Positions 9,410 through 21,096 are shown, counted from the stretch's first letter. The stretch is 64,000 nt of DNA from Lateolabrax maculatus (GCA_031216445.1 CM062206.1:27927501-27991500); one strand, 5' to 3'. Numbers and translations: made by a program. The notes: a model not told the origin generated them from the sequence alone.

Positions 9410-12400
9410 ATGCAGTGGTCGTGTAAGTACTGCACATTTTGTGCTGAAAAGAGGTGCTTCTTACTTAAGCATTACCGCTTAAAACACGGGTGCCACACTC
9501 GAATATCACCACTACCGTGCCTTTATAAGGAGTGCCTGTGCACATTTAAATCTTTCAATGCACTCAAAGTCCACTTATCAACATGGCACACTCAAAAGGA
9601 CCTGGGGAACGTGGGTGAAACTGCTTTCCATTGTCAGCTGTGTGACTTTGTGGAGCCTTGCACTGGAGCTGACTTTTTTACCCATTTACGAAGACATTTG
9701 AAGCTGAAGCAAAAGGTTTCCTGTCCATATCAAGGCTGTAGCTTTCAGAGCAATGTTTATTCAACCTTTAATGCACATAAAAGCAAAGAACATCAAGACC
9801 ACAATAAGATGGCATTCAAACCTGAAATTGTGTCACATAATGTACTTGAGGTACCTCCACCTAATATAAATATTCAACCTGAGGATAGTGCCCCTGAAAC
9901 TGATCAGGTTGCGTTTGAGGTTACTGAGCTCAATGAAGATGTGGGAGACTTGGAGAGTCAGTTGGAACATAATGTAGCTGCTGTTTTTCTGAAAATGTCA
10001 TCGATTCTTAACATCTCTGAAAATGCCCTGCAAGAAGTTATAGAGCAGATCAACCAAATTTATGTGCTTTCACAGCCATTGTTACATACCTCGGTTGGAA
10101 AAATACTAAATCAACATTGTGGAGATGTTGAGGACTCTTAAGTGAGTGAGATAGCTAAAGTATTTACTGAGAATAATGTATTCCTGAAATTCACTTCTAC
10201 TAGGGGGTCATTGTCAACCACTAGCAAGCGAACATCATACATTTGAAAAGAATTCTCAGTGGTGACGCCTATTGAGTTTGTCCTAAAAAATGACAGGCAG
10301 ACAGTTGTGTATATCCCCATACTAAAAATGCTGCAGACATTACTAAACAATGGAGAAATTTTAGATAAGGCCATGTCATCTGAGACAAATTTGTCACAAG
10401 GATACAGATCTCACAGGGATGGTTACCGGTTTAAAGACAATTCTCTCTTGACAGAGGAAGAATTCAGGATTGCTCTTTTCTTGTACATAGATGATTTTGA
10501 GGTGGCTAAGCCCTTGGGAACCTCCAGAAAGAAACACAAGCTGCCATCTACTGGGTACTTGGAAATCTACACCCTAAATATCGCTCCTCTCTTCATTCCA
10601 TTCAGCTTGCTCTACTCATCATCGCTGAAGATGATATCAGGAAGTTGACTTTAAATGAGAGACCACAGTCTATTGAAGAATTAAAAGTGCAACTGGTAGA
10701 TAAACTGTCACTGCAGTATGACTTTAAACTGCAGTATGAAGATCAAGACGTCCATAATGCCCTCTGCAATTTGACTGAAATAACTGATTTACCTGAAAGA
10801 GCTACGCTCAAAATCATCCCTCTTGTGACTCTCCATTTAACCGCATTGTCATCACCCACCACAACATCAGACACTGAGTGCAGCACAGCAGACACTGAGA
10901 TCCTGTCGACAGGAAGAGCATCACCATCGCTAAGACAACAGTGGCCAGATTTCTTTGACATACCCAATTTCTCAGTTGATGTTGACTATAGACTCAGACA
11001 GGCAGATCTTGCCTTTATGAAGGATGGAACACGTATGACTCTACCACGAGATATGAAGCATGACATACTAGAAAAGCTTGCTGAGACGATGTACAGTTTC
11101 AAGGCTTACCCTAAAGATGATGACTTCAGCAGTGTTGCAAAAGCACTAATTAGCAAACACCCCTGCCTCACTGAGCCTGGACCACACAGATGGTATGGCT
11201 GGAAAAACAGCCTTAAATTATCGCACAAAGCTTCAAAAAGCTGGATGTGAGGATGTAGCAATCAATGGAGGCAAAAGAAGTAAAGGCAACCCAGAAGGAG
11301 AATCCTCAAGCAAGAATATCAAACGGCCAAAAAGAGGTGAAGCAAACTACCTACCTAACTTACCTGAAGGACATGATGAAACAAGCCTTGAAAATGCCAG
11401 AAAGGTTCTCGTGGAAGAAATGAAGAAGAAACAACCCAATGGCACTCTCATCTCACAAATGATGGACCAATCATTCCCACTACGCAGACAAGAAATTGTA
11501 GAAAAGGAACCTGCTGTACAGAACATTGTTGAACGATGGCCAGCACTCTTCACAGACAGGTAAACTATTTTTGTTCTCAACCAATAAAATAATGCCTATC
11601 AAAAAGAAATTCAAGGTGTGTGGCTAGAAATCCAAACACACTTGTTGGAATGTTAACACTTCTGCCATCTCTCCATCCCTACCCACCCCTCTCTCTACTT
11701 TTCAGGTGTTTGCTGAGTTCAACAGAATCGCAAGTAAGAATCTTGAGGGAGACTTCTTTGAGGCTCTGGACCAGTATACCCCACGTTTCATTGAACTTTT
11801 CAAAACAAGAAGGGGAACTGTTGGCCAGAAGCTCAGTGAGCTGATGCAGCACATGAGCTGGATGGTAAGTAGGTTAATTTTGCTTTTGATCTGTGTGATA
11901 GTTCATCAATCAAGTTCTAAATGAGATGATCCAGCCCAACCTATTCTATTTCCTGTCTGACTTGTGCTTGTGCCTTGCAAATTACTCTGTTAACTGGTCT
12001 TTTCTCTCTCTGTGTATCATTAGACACCAGACGTGACAGTACTTCGCTCTGTTGTCCTCAAAGGCATTCCTATTTTACTTGGTGACGACTCCAGTGAATT
12101 CTTCAAGACATGCTCTGTAAGTACTTGCACATAAGAAAAAGTTTGGTCTGCATTAAAATAGAACTATATCTGTGCTGACATAGAAGATGTAATTTTATCT
12201 GCACAATATACAATATACATTTTGTACAGTGATTGATGTATTTTGTATGGCAATTCCTCCACAGCTAATCTGAGAGGTATTTAAACAGCCAGTAAATAAA
12301 AATGAAATTTGCCACATAAACGTTGTACACATTAATTAATTGTAAATCTAAGGAGCAGGAGTCCAGGCTGAAAAGTCAGTGTCACTGTTTAAGAATATAT

Positions 12401-12908
12401 GGACCTTGTGGACCATAGCTTTAGTTTAATCATACCACATTTATTTTGTTGGTTATATTGTAACAATCCAGTGTGAACACATATTTAAAACCATATTCCC
12501 TAGCAAATGCTTTCAACATTAAAAATGAATGTTTAGAAGAGCATAAATTGCCATGCTGAAGAATGTGTGTGTGTGTCTTTGTAGGGTACAGCGAGAGACG
12601 AGGCCCTAGAATGCACTGTCGGTGTGCTGACAGTTGTCAGTGAAGATAATCCTCATGAGGGTCCAAGTTCAGTAGACCTCCAGCCCATCTCCACTGCCAT
12701 CATTCTGGAGGGAGGTATCATCATGGATCATATAAAAAAACTTGCCTCAGGCAGTTTGTCTGTTATTTGGGCTTACATATGCTTTGCATTTGGATTACCC
12801 AAAATGCATGGCAAATACACTCAACTTCATTCAGACTGTGATGCTTGGACTGGGAAAGAAAACCTCCCACCAAAACTGTTAACTTTGAAGAACAGTCTAC
12901 TGGGTTAG
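9410..12908 (+). pseudogene. C2H2 zinc-finger / SAMD3-like transposon gene, copy 1
   Basis: Exon 3 follows acceptor TTTTCAG at 9382. I chose the ATG at 9410 because the earlier ATG (9365) is in the intron. It encodes four C2H2 fingers (C5/C8/H21/H26, C37/C42/H55/H60, C75/C78/H92/H96, C105/C110/H123/H128), an acidic linker, then a segment like the N-terminal half of fish transposase-like proteins (TPIEFVLKN, LYIDDFE, PLGTSRKKHKL). It passes directly into a PB1-like domain (LQYEDQD...LCNLTEITDLPERATLKI) and the SAMD3-like region (WYGWKNSLK, NYLPNLPEG, LRRQEIV). Lesions: TAA at 10139, TGA at 10244 (both in frame), a frameshift near 10540 and one near 11215. Exons 4 (11706-11864), 5 (12024-12116) and 6 (12585-12908) are open; the exon 3-4 junction phases disagree. 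Only copy 1 has Ala instead of Glu in the linker near 9912. Family assignment is from memory. Confidence 0.8.
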
Positions 12909-14258
12909 ACCAGTAAAGAGCCATCAGCTGTCAGATAGCACTTTGTAAATTATGCAGCAGTTAATGTTCTCCTGTTATCAGAGAAAGTTTTATGCTTTCA
13001 TGCAACTGAGCTGGCTTGTTTATGATCTCAAAAAAAAAAAAAATTCTATTAAAGTGTACCATGTTATGCTAGTATGCTAATGGTGGAAATAGCGCCACCT
13101 TGTGTTGCAAAGAGTTGTTAGATAATGTTGTCAGAAAGGAACCTAGCAAGGTTGACCTGTTTACATTTGTGTTTTGGGAAAACTTTTAATTATAGTAGTT
13201 ATAATGTAGTACAAATACAAAACCCAAGGAGTGATGTTTTTCTGTGTTGGTTTAAACCTTGGACTGATGCTCGCTTTGGGACACAAAAGCATTTGTTGTA
13301 CTTTCAGTTTTGATCAGAAATGCAATGATTTTGCATGCACTGAAGTCCTGTAATTATCAGGTGTTTACCTGTTTAATATTGTGAGACTGTTACATGCATA
13401 GAATTAGCTCACAAAAATGTGGTTTTATTTTTGCCATGTCCATGTCATGTTCTACAGTCAAATCAAACCACAAGTTTGTTGTTTAGCTGCTGTTTTGTAC
13501 TTGAATGTACAAGAAAGTGATACTTGGGAACAGAACACTTGAGGCTGAATAATAGATTTAATGCATATTGTTATTACAATAACCTAACAGACATAGATCA
13601 CACTATGAGCAATTTTGCAACTAGCTTTAAAATACATTAAATATGACAAGAGGATAGAGAACAGTAATTTTATTGTTTATTGTAAGGTTATTACATGAGT
13701 GATAAAACACACATTTTATATTGGAGAATTGGAATCAAAAGTAACAATATCGAACATTTATTGTTCAGCCTAGATCTGTCAGTGATGCAATTATTTTTTT
13801 AATAAATGTTGTAATGCAGCTGAACAAACCCAGTGAGTGTTCTTTTAAAGTATATGTTTGCGGTGTTTTTCCCTTTATTAGGTAATAACAGCTAAAATAG
13901 ATAAGAAATGGGAGAAGGACAAGGACCCATTCAAGGAAATTGGTTTGTTTAATTTAACTGAACTGAAATGAACTGAAAAAAAATGAGTGAGTAGTAAGTA
14001 GTAGGTATCATAATTCTAAGTGGGGTTAAATTTGTATCAAGCAGTCCACACAAAATGAAAAAATTAAGTTAACACTAAGCATGGCTATTAAGTTACATGA
14101 ACTTTTTTTTTTTTTTTTAGTTGTACTACTTGATTTGGTACTGCACACTTAAAATAAACAAGCTTTTCTAACTCACTATTCTTAAGATTACTTTGCTTAA
14201 TTTGCAACGAGTTTGCATACTTTTTTTAAGTAAGGTCAACTAATTAGATTTTACAGTG
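12909..14258 (+). other. 3' region of transposon, with polyadenylation signal and an exon-like stretch
   Basis: After the TAG there is an A-run at about 13030 and ATTAAA at 13048-13053, a plausible 3' end. At 13882 an acceptor-like CCCTTTATTAG precedes an open stretch of 29 codons rich in Lys/Asp (DKKWEKDKDPFKEI) that ends in TGA; a GT lies at 13943. It might be a remnant exon but is not recognised. The rest is AT-rich with a T-run near 14104 and ends in the CAGTG terminus. No other gene is seen. The same layout holds in copies 0 and 2-7. Confidence 0.5.
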
Positions 14259-14815
14259 AGTATACATACACACGTCTCCCGCAGAGCTATGTTGAAAGTC
14301 CCTCAATATTCAGTCGAGTATTGGCTAATGACCTGCAACACCTAGACGTGTCCAGTACAGTACTACAATATGTAGATGATCTCTTGATATGTAGCACCTC
14401 CAAAGCTCAATGTGCACAAGACTCAGTCTCAGCCCTGATGGCTTTAGAAAAGGGGGCTCACACGGTGAGTAAAAATAAATTACAGTTTTGCCAGACACAG
14501 GTTGAATACTTAGGTAGACAACTCTGTGGCACTAAATGAGCTATAGTGCCCTCACAAATTGAGGCAGTATCGAAAGCTCCCAAACCACAAACGGTGAGAC
14601 ACATGTCGTCATTTCTGCCATCTCAGCTTTACTAGAAGCCATACACCATCCAAAAGTGTTAGCCATCATTAAATGCGTAGCTCATCAAAAAACGAATTCC
14701 CTGATAGCTAAAGGCAACAACTTAGCAGATGAAGCCGCAAAACGCATAGCTACACCCACCTGTATAGGACCACTGCTAGTAGCTGGAGATTGTGAACCAC
14801 TGACAAACTTATATA

Positions 14816-14862
<47 letters not shown>

Positions 14863-15180
14863 ATATATATATGTGTATATATATATATATATATGAGCTA
14901 TATATATGTGCTGCTATGTAATAGCAGCACAACATCAGGCAAGTCCATATGCACATTCTGTATGGGCAAAAAGGGGGGCAAGTATAATCACTGAAGAAGG
15001 TCCATCACATGGGCTATGGCGAAGTGCACATGGACATATTGTCCTCCCAACATCTTTGGTACAGGTTGCTACACGTAGTGCGCATGGTCAGGACCATTGC
15101 ACAAGTGGGGAGGTGTTGAGACGCCTTCAAGCAGTCTGGTGGTCACCATTTTTCCGACCTGCGTTTGTAGCTGAGACAAT
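14259..15180 (+). mobile_element. ERV pol 3' part, truncated at the short-unit junction (after copy 1)
   Basis: Same as 2925-3778: RT C-terminus with YVDD, RNase H end, TA tract and the integrase zinc-binding region. It stops at GAGACAAT (15180), where it joins transposon intron sequence TTTGCAAGGA. The remaining integrase, LTR, LINE, ERV 5' part and transposon 5' part are missing. The four codons absent from the 2925 copy are present here, and a Lys-to-Thr change (ACG) distinguishes this variant. Confidence 0.85.
14810..14894 (+). repeat. (TA)n with TG interruptions
   Basis: Expanded TA tract with GTGTA/TATGTA interruptions, much longer than the roughly 29 bp in the copy at 3464. It is followed by the TGTGCTGCTAT hairpin. 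Confidence 0.95.
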
Positions 15181-18100
15181 TTTGCAAGGAAGGTTTTTTT
15201 CTGTTGCTCTGGTATTTCAAGTCTGATACTGCATGTTAGTGTTTTTGTTTTTTGTTTCTATTTTGCCGGGCTTGATGCTAAAATGATCTTTTCTTTTCAG
15301 ATTTTTCAAGAAGACAAAAAACTTCCTATGCAGTGGTTGTGTAAGTACTGCACATTTTGTGCTGAAAAGAGGTGCTTCTTACTTAAGCATTACCGCTTAA
15401 AACACGGGTGCCACACTCGAATATCACCACTACCGTGCCTTTATAAGGAGTGCCTGTGCACATTTAAATCTTTCAATGCACTCAAAGTCCACTTATCAAC
15501 ATGGCACACTCAAAAGGACCTGGGGAACGTGGGTGAAACTGCTTTCCATTGTCAGCTGTGTGACTTTGTGGAGCCTTGCACTGGAGCTGACTTTTTTACC
15601 CATTTACGAAGACATTTGAAGCTGAAGCAAAAGGTTTCCTGTCCATATCAAGGCTGTAGCTTTCAGAGCAATGTTTATTCAACCTTTAATGCACATAAAA
15701 GCAAAGAACATCAAGACCACAATAAGATGGCATTCAAACCTGAAATTGTGTCACATAATGTACTTGAGGTACCTCCACCTAATATAAATATTCAACCTGA
15801 GGATAGTGCCCCTGAAACTGATCAGGTTGAGTTTGAGGTTACTGAGCTCAATGAAGATGTGGGAGACTTGGAGAGTCAGTTGGAACATAATGTAGCTGCT
15901 GTTTTTCTGAAAATGTCATCGATTCTTAACATCTCTGAAAATGCCCTGCAAGAAGTTATAGAGCAGATCAACCAAATTTATGTGCTTTCACAGCCATTGT
16001 TACATACCTCGGTTGGAAAAATACTAAATCAACATTGTGGAGATGTTGAGGACTCTTAAGTGAGTGAGATAGCTAAAGTATTTACTGAGAATAATGTATT
16101 CCTGAAATTCACTTCTACTAGGGGGTCATTGTCAACCACTAGCAAGCGAACATCATACATTTGAAAAGAATTCTCAGTGGTGACGCCTATTGAGTTTGTC
16201 CTAAAAAATGACAGGCAGACAGTTGTGTATATCCCCATACTAAAAATGCTGCAGACATTACTAAACAATGGAGAAATTTTAGATAAGGCCATGTCATCTG
16301 AGACAAATTTGTCACAAGGATACAGATCTCACAGGGATGGTTACCGGTTTAAAGACAATTCTCTCTTGACAGAGGAAGAATTCAGGATTGCTCTTTTCTT
16401 GTACATAGATGATTTTGAGGTGGCTAAGCCCTTGGGAACCTCCAGAAAGAAACACAAGCTGCCATCTACTGGGTACTTGGAAATCTACACCCTAAATATC
16501 GCTCCTCTCTTCATTCCATTCAGCTTGCTCTACTCATCATCGCTGAAGATGATATCAGGAAGTTGACTTTAAATGAGAGACCACAGTCTATTGAAGAATT
16601 AAAAGTGCAACTGGTAGATAAACTGTCACTGCAGTATGACTTTAAACTGCAGTATGAAGATCAAGACGTCCATAATGCCCTCTGCAATTTGACTGAAATA
16701 ACTGATTTACCTGAAAGAGCTACGCTCAAAATCATCCCTCTTGTGACTCTCCATTTAACCGCATTGTCATCACCCACCACAACATCAGACACTGAGTGCA
16801 GCACAGCAGACACTGAGATCCTGTCGACAGGAAGAGCATCACCATCGCTAAGACAACAGTGGCCAGATTTCTTTGACATACCCAATTTCTCAGTTGATGT
16901 TGACTATAGACTCAGACAGGCAGATCTTGCCTTTATGAAGGATGGAACACGTATGACTCTACCACGAGATATGAAGCATGACATACTAGAAAAGCTTGCT
17001 GAGACGATGTACAGTTTCAAGGCTTACCCTAAAGATGATGACTTCAGCAGTGTTGCAAAAGCACTAATTAGCAAACACCCCTGCCTCACTGAGCCTGGAC
17101 CACACAGATGGTATGGCTGGAAAAACAGCCTTAAATTATCGCACAAAGCTTCAAAAAGCTGGATGTGAGGATGTAGCAATCAATGGAGGCAAAAGAAGTA
17201 AAGGCAACCCAGAAGGAGAATCCTCAAGCAAGAATATCAAACGGCCAAAAAGAGGTGAAGCAAACTACCTACCTAACTTACCTGAAGGACATGATGAAAC
17301 AAGCCTTGAAAATGCCAGAAAGGTTCTCGTGGAAGAAATGAAGAAGAAACAACCCAATGGCACTCTCATCTCACAAATGATGGACCAATCATTCCCACTA
17401 CGCAGACAAGAAATTGTAGAAAAGGAACCTGCTGTACAGAACATTGTTGAACGATGGCCAGCACTCTTCACAGACAGGTAAACTATTTTTGTTCTCAACC
17501 AATAAAATAATGCCTATCAAAAAGAAATTCAAGGTGTGTGGCTAGAAATCCAAACACACTTGTTGGAATGTTAACACTTCTGCCATCTCTCCATCCCTAC
17601 CCACCCCTCTCTCTACTTTTCAGGTGTTTGCTGAGTTCAACAGAATCGCAAGTAAGAATCTTGAGGGAGACTTCTTTGAGGCTCTGGACCAGTATACCCC
17701 ACGTTTCATTGAACTTTTCAAAACAAGAAGGGGAACTGTTGGCCAGAAGCTCAGTGAGCTGATGCAGCACATGAGCTGGATGGTAAGTAGGTTAATTTTG
17801 CTTTTGATCTGTGTGATAGTTCATCAATCAAGTTCTAAATGAGATGATCCAGCCCAACCTATTCTATTTCCTGTCTGACTTGTGCTTGTGCCTTGCAAAT
17901 TACTCTGTTAACTGGTCTTTTCTCTCTCTGTGTATCATTAGACACCAGACGTGACAGTACTTCGCTCTGTTGTCCTCAAAGGCATTCCTATTTTACTTGG
18001 TGACGACTCCAGTGAATTCTTCAAGACATGCTCTGTAAGTACTTGCACATAAGAAAAAGTTTGGTCTGCATTAAAATAGAACTATATCTGTGCTGACATA

Positions 18101-20176
18101 GAAGATGTAATTTTATCTGCACAATATACAATATACATTTTGTACAGTGATTGATGTATTTTGTATGGCAATTCCTCCACAGCTAATCTGAGAGGTATTT
18201 AAACAGCCAGTAAATAAAAATGAAATTTGCCACATAAACGTTGTACACATTAATTAATTGTAAATCTAAGGAGCAGGAGTCCAGGCTGAAAAGTCAGTGT
18301 CACTGTTTAAGAATATATAGACCTTGTGGACCATAGCTTTAGTTTAATCATACCACATTTATTTTGTTGGTTATATTGTAACAATCCAGTGTGAACACAT
18401 ATTTAAAACCATATTCCCTAGCAAATGCTTTCAACATTAAAAATGAATGTTTAGAAGAGCATAAATTGCCATGCTGAAGAATGTGTGTGTGTGTCTTTGT
18501 AGGGTACAGCGAGAGACGAGGCCCTAGAATGCACTGTCGGTGTGCTGACAGTTGTCAGTGAAGATAATCCTCATGAGGGTCCAAGTTCAGTAGACCTCCA
18601 GCCCATCTCCACTGCCATCATTCTGGAGGGAGGTATCATCATGGATCATATAAAAAAACTTGCCTCAGGCAGTTTGTCTGTTATTTGGGCTTACATATGC
18701 TTTGCATTTGGATTACCCAAAATGCATGGCAAATACACTCAACTTCATTCAGACTGTGATGCTTGGACTGGGAAAGAAAACCTCCCACCAAAACTGTTAA
18801 CTTTGAAGAACAGTCTACTGGGTTAGACCAGTAAAGAGCCATCAGCTGTCAGATAGCACTTTGTAAATTATGCAGCAGTTAATGTTCTCCTGTTATCAGA
18901 GAAAGTTTTATGCTTTCATGCAACTGAGCTGGCTTGTTTATGATCTCAAAAAAAAAAAAAATTCTATTAAAGTGTACCATGTTATGCTAGTATGCTAATG
19001 GTGGAAATAGCGCCACCTTGTGTTGCAAAGAGTTGTTAGATAATGTTGTCAGAAAGGAACCTAGCAAGGTTGACCTGTTTACATTTGTGTTTTGGGAAAA
19101 CTTTTAATTATAGTAGTTATAATGTAGTACAAATACAAAACCCAAGGAGTGATGTTTTTCTGTGTTGGTTTAAACCTTGGACTGATGCTCGCTTTGGGAC
19201 ACAAAAGCATTTGTTGTACTTTCAGTTTTGATCAGAAATGCAATGATTTTGCATGCACTGAAGTCCTGTAATTATCAGGTGTTTACCTGTTTAATATTGT
19301 GAGACTGTTACATGCATAGAATTAGCTCACAAAAATGTGGTTTTATTTTTGCCATGTCCATGTCATGTTCTACAGTCAAATCAAACCACAAGTTTGTTGT
19401 TTAGCTGCTGTTTTGTACTTGAATGTACAAGAAAGTGATACTTGGGAACAGAACACTTGAGGCTGAATAATAGATTTAATGCATATTGTTATTACAATAA
19501 CCTAACAGACATAGATCACACTATGAGCAATTTTGCAACTAGCTTTAAAATACATTAAATATGACAAGAGGATAGAGAACAGTAATTTTATTGTTTATTG
19601 TAAGGTTATTACATGAGTGATAAAACACACATTTTATATTGGAGAATTGGAATCAAAAGTAACAATATCGAACATTTATTGTTCAGCCTAGATCTGTCAG
19701 TGATGCAATTATTTTTTTAATAAATGTTGTAATGCAGCTGAACAAACCCAGTGAGTGTTCTTTTAAAGTATATGTTTGCGGTGTTTTTCCCTTTATTAGG
19801 TAATAACAGCTAAAATAGATAAGAAATGGGAGAAGGACAAGGACCCATTCAAGGAAATTGGTTTGTTTAATTTAACTGAACTGAAATGAACTGAAAAAAA
19901 ATGAGTGAGTAGTAAGTAGTAGGTATCATAATTCTAAGTGGGGTTAAATTTGTATCAAGCAGTCCACACAAAATGAAAAAATTAAGTTAACACTAAGCAT
20001 GGCTATTAAGTTACATGAACTTTTTTTTTTTTTTTTAGTTGTACTACTTGATTTGGTACTGCACACTTAAAATAAACAAGCTTTTCTAACTCACTATTCT
20101 TAAGATTACTTTGCTTAATTTGCAACGAGTTTGCATACTTTTTTTAAGTAAGGTCAACTAATTAGATTTTACAGTG
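15181..20176 (+). mobile_element. 5'-truncated transposon, copy 2 (short unit)
   Basis: Begins at the ERV/intron junction (15180/15181), 147 bp before the zinc-finger ATG, and ends at CAGTG 20172-20176 with AGTA at 20177. It lacks the left terminus, both promoter-like regions, exons 1-2 and the foldback repeat. Positions 18827-20176 are the AT-rich 3' region without further genes. Confidence 0.85.
15328..18826 (+). pseudogene. Zinc-finger / SAMD3-like gene, copy 2 (promoterless)
   Basis: Same exon structure as copy 1 with no indels: exon 3 15328-17477, exon 4 17624-17782, exon 5 17942-18034, exon 6 18503-18826. The two in-frame stops (16057 and 16162) and both frameshifts (about 16458 and 17133) are identical. 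Residue 4 is Leu (TTG) instead of Ser (TCG), a CpG-type change found in all short copies. The exon 3 acceptor is kept, but no upstream exon or promoter lies in its own unit. Confidence 0.8.
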
Positions 20177-20733
20177 AGTATACATACACACGTCTCCCGC
20201 AGAGCTATGTTGAAAGTCCCTCAATATTCAGTCGAGTATTGGCTAATGACCTGCAACACCTAGACGTGTCCAGTACAGTACTACAATATGTAGATGATCT
20301 CTTGATATGTAGCACCTCCAAAGCTCAATGTGCACAAGACTCAGTCTCAGCCCTGATGGCTTTAGAAAAGGGGGCTCACACGGTGAGTAAAAATAAATTA
20401 CAGTTTTGCCAGACACAGGTTGAATACTTAGGTAGACAACTCTGTGGCACTAAATGAGCTATAGTGCCCTCACAAATTGAGGCAGTATCGAAAGCTCCCA
20501 AACCACAAACGGTGAGACACATGTCGTCATTTCTGCCATCTCAGCTTTACTAGAAGCCATACACCATCCAAAAGTGTTAGCCATCATTAAATGCGTAGCT
20601 CATCAAAAAACGAATTCCCTGATAGCTAAAGGCAACAACTTAGCAGATGAAGCCGCAAAACGCATAGCTACACCCACCTGTATAGGACCACTGCTAGTAG
20701 CTGGAGATTGTGAACCACTGACAAACTTATATA

Positions 20734-20778
<45 letters not shown>

Positions 20779-21096
20779 ATATATATATGTGTATATATAT
20801 ATATATATATGAGCTATATATATGTGCTGCTATGTAATAGCAGCACAACATCAGGCAAGTCCATATGCACATTCTGTATGGGCAAAAAGGGGGGCAAGTA
20901 TAATCACTGAAGAAGGTCCATCACATGGGCTATGGCGAAGTGCACATGGACATATTGTCCTCCCAACATCTTTGGTACAGGTTGCTACACGTAGTGCGCA
21001 TGGTCAGGACCATTGCACAAGTGGGGAGGTGTTGAGACGCCTTCAAGCAGTCTGGTGGTCACCATTTTTCCGACCTGCGTTTGTAGCTGAGACAAT
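20177..21096 (+). mobile_element. ERV pol 3' part, truncated at the junction (after copy 2)
   Basis: Same content and the same breakpoint as 14259-15180, with the Thr variant of the RT fragment. Includes YVDD, the RNase H end, the TA tract and the integrase N-terminus. Confidence 0.85.
20728..20810 (+). repeat. (TA)n with TG interruptions
   Basis: Like the tract at 14810 with the same interruption pattern, two bases shorter. Confidence 0.95.

Larger units (their letters stand above)
6869..14258 (+). mobile_element. Full-length CACTG...CAGTG DNA transposon, copy 1 (7390 bp)
   Basis: The left end CACTGTAAA (6869-6877) is the inverse of the right end TTTACAGTG (14250-14258). AGTA flanks both ends. 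The interior holds a short hAT-like repeat, two promoter-like GC regions, a foldback repeat, a spliced zinc-finger/SAMD3-like gene and an AT-rich 3' region. CACTG termini fit the CMC group (CACTA/EnSpm, Mirage, Chapaev); 4-bp duplications are typical of Chapaev, while CACTA usually makes 2-3 bp, so the subfamily is left open. The flanks are the two halves of the ERV RT, which fixes the boundaries. No intact DDE transposase is present, so this copy is non-autonomous. Confidence 0.85.

Noticed and set aside
9410..12908. A functional cluster of tandem host zinc-finger genes
   Set aside because: All complete copies share two in-frame stops and two frameshifts, and the copies lie inside transposon boundaries.
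14750..14956. Minus-strand Tyr-Ile repeat protein
   Set aside because: It is the translation of a TA microsatellite.
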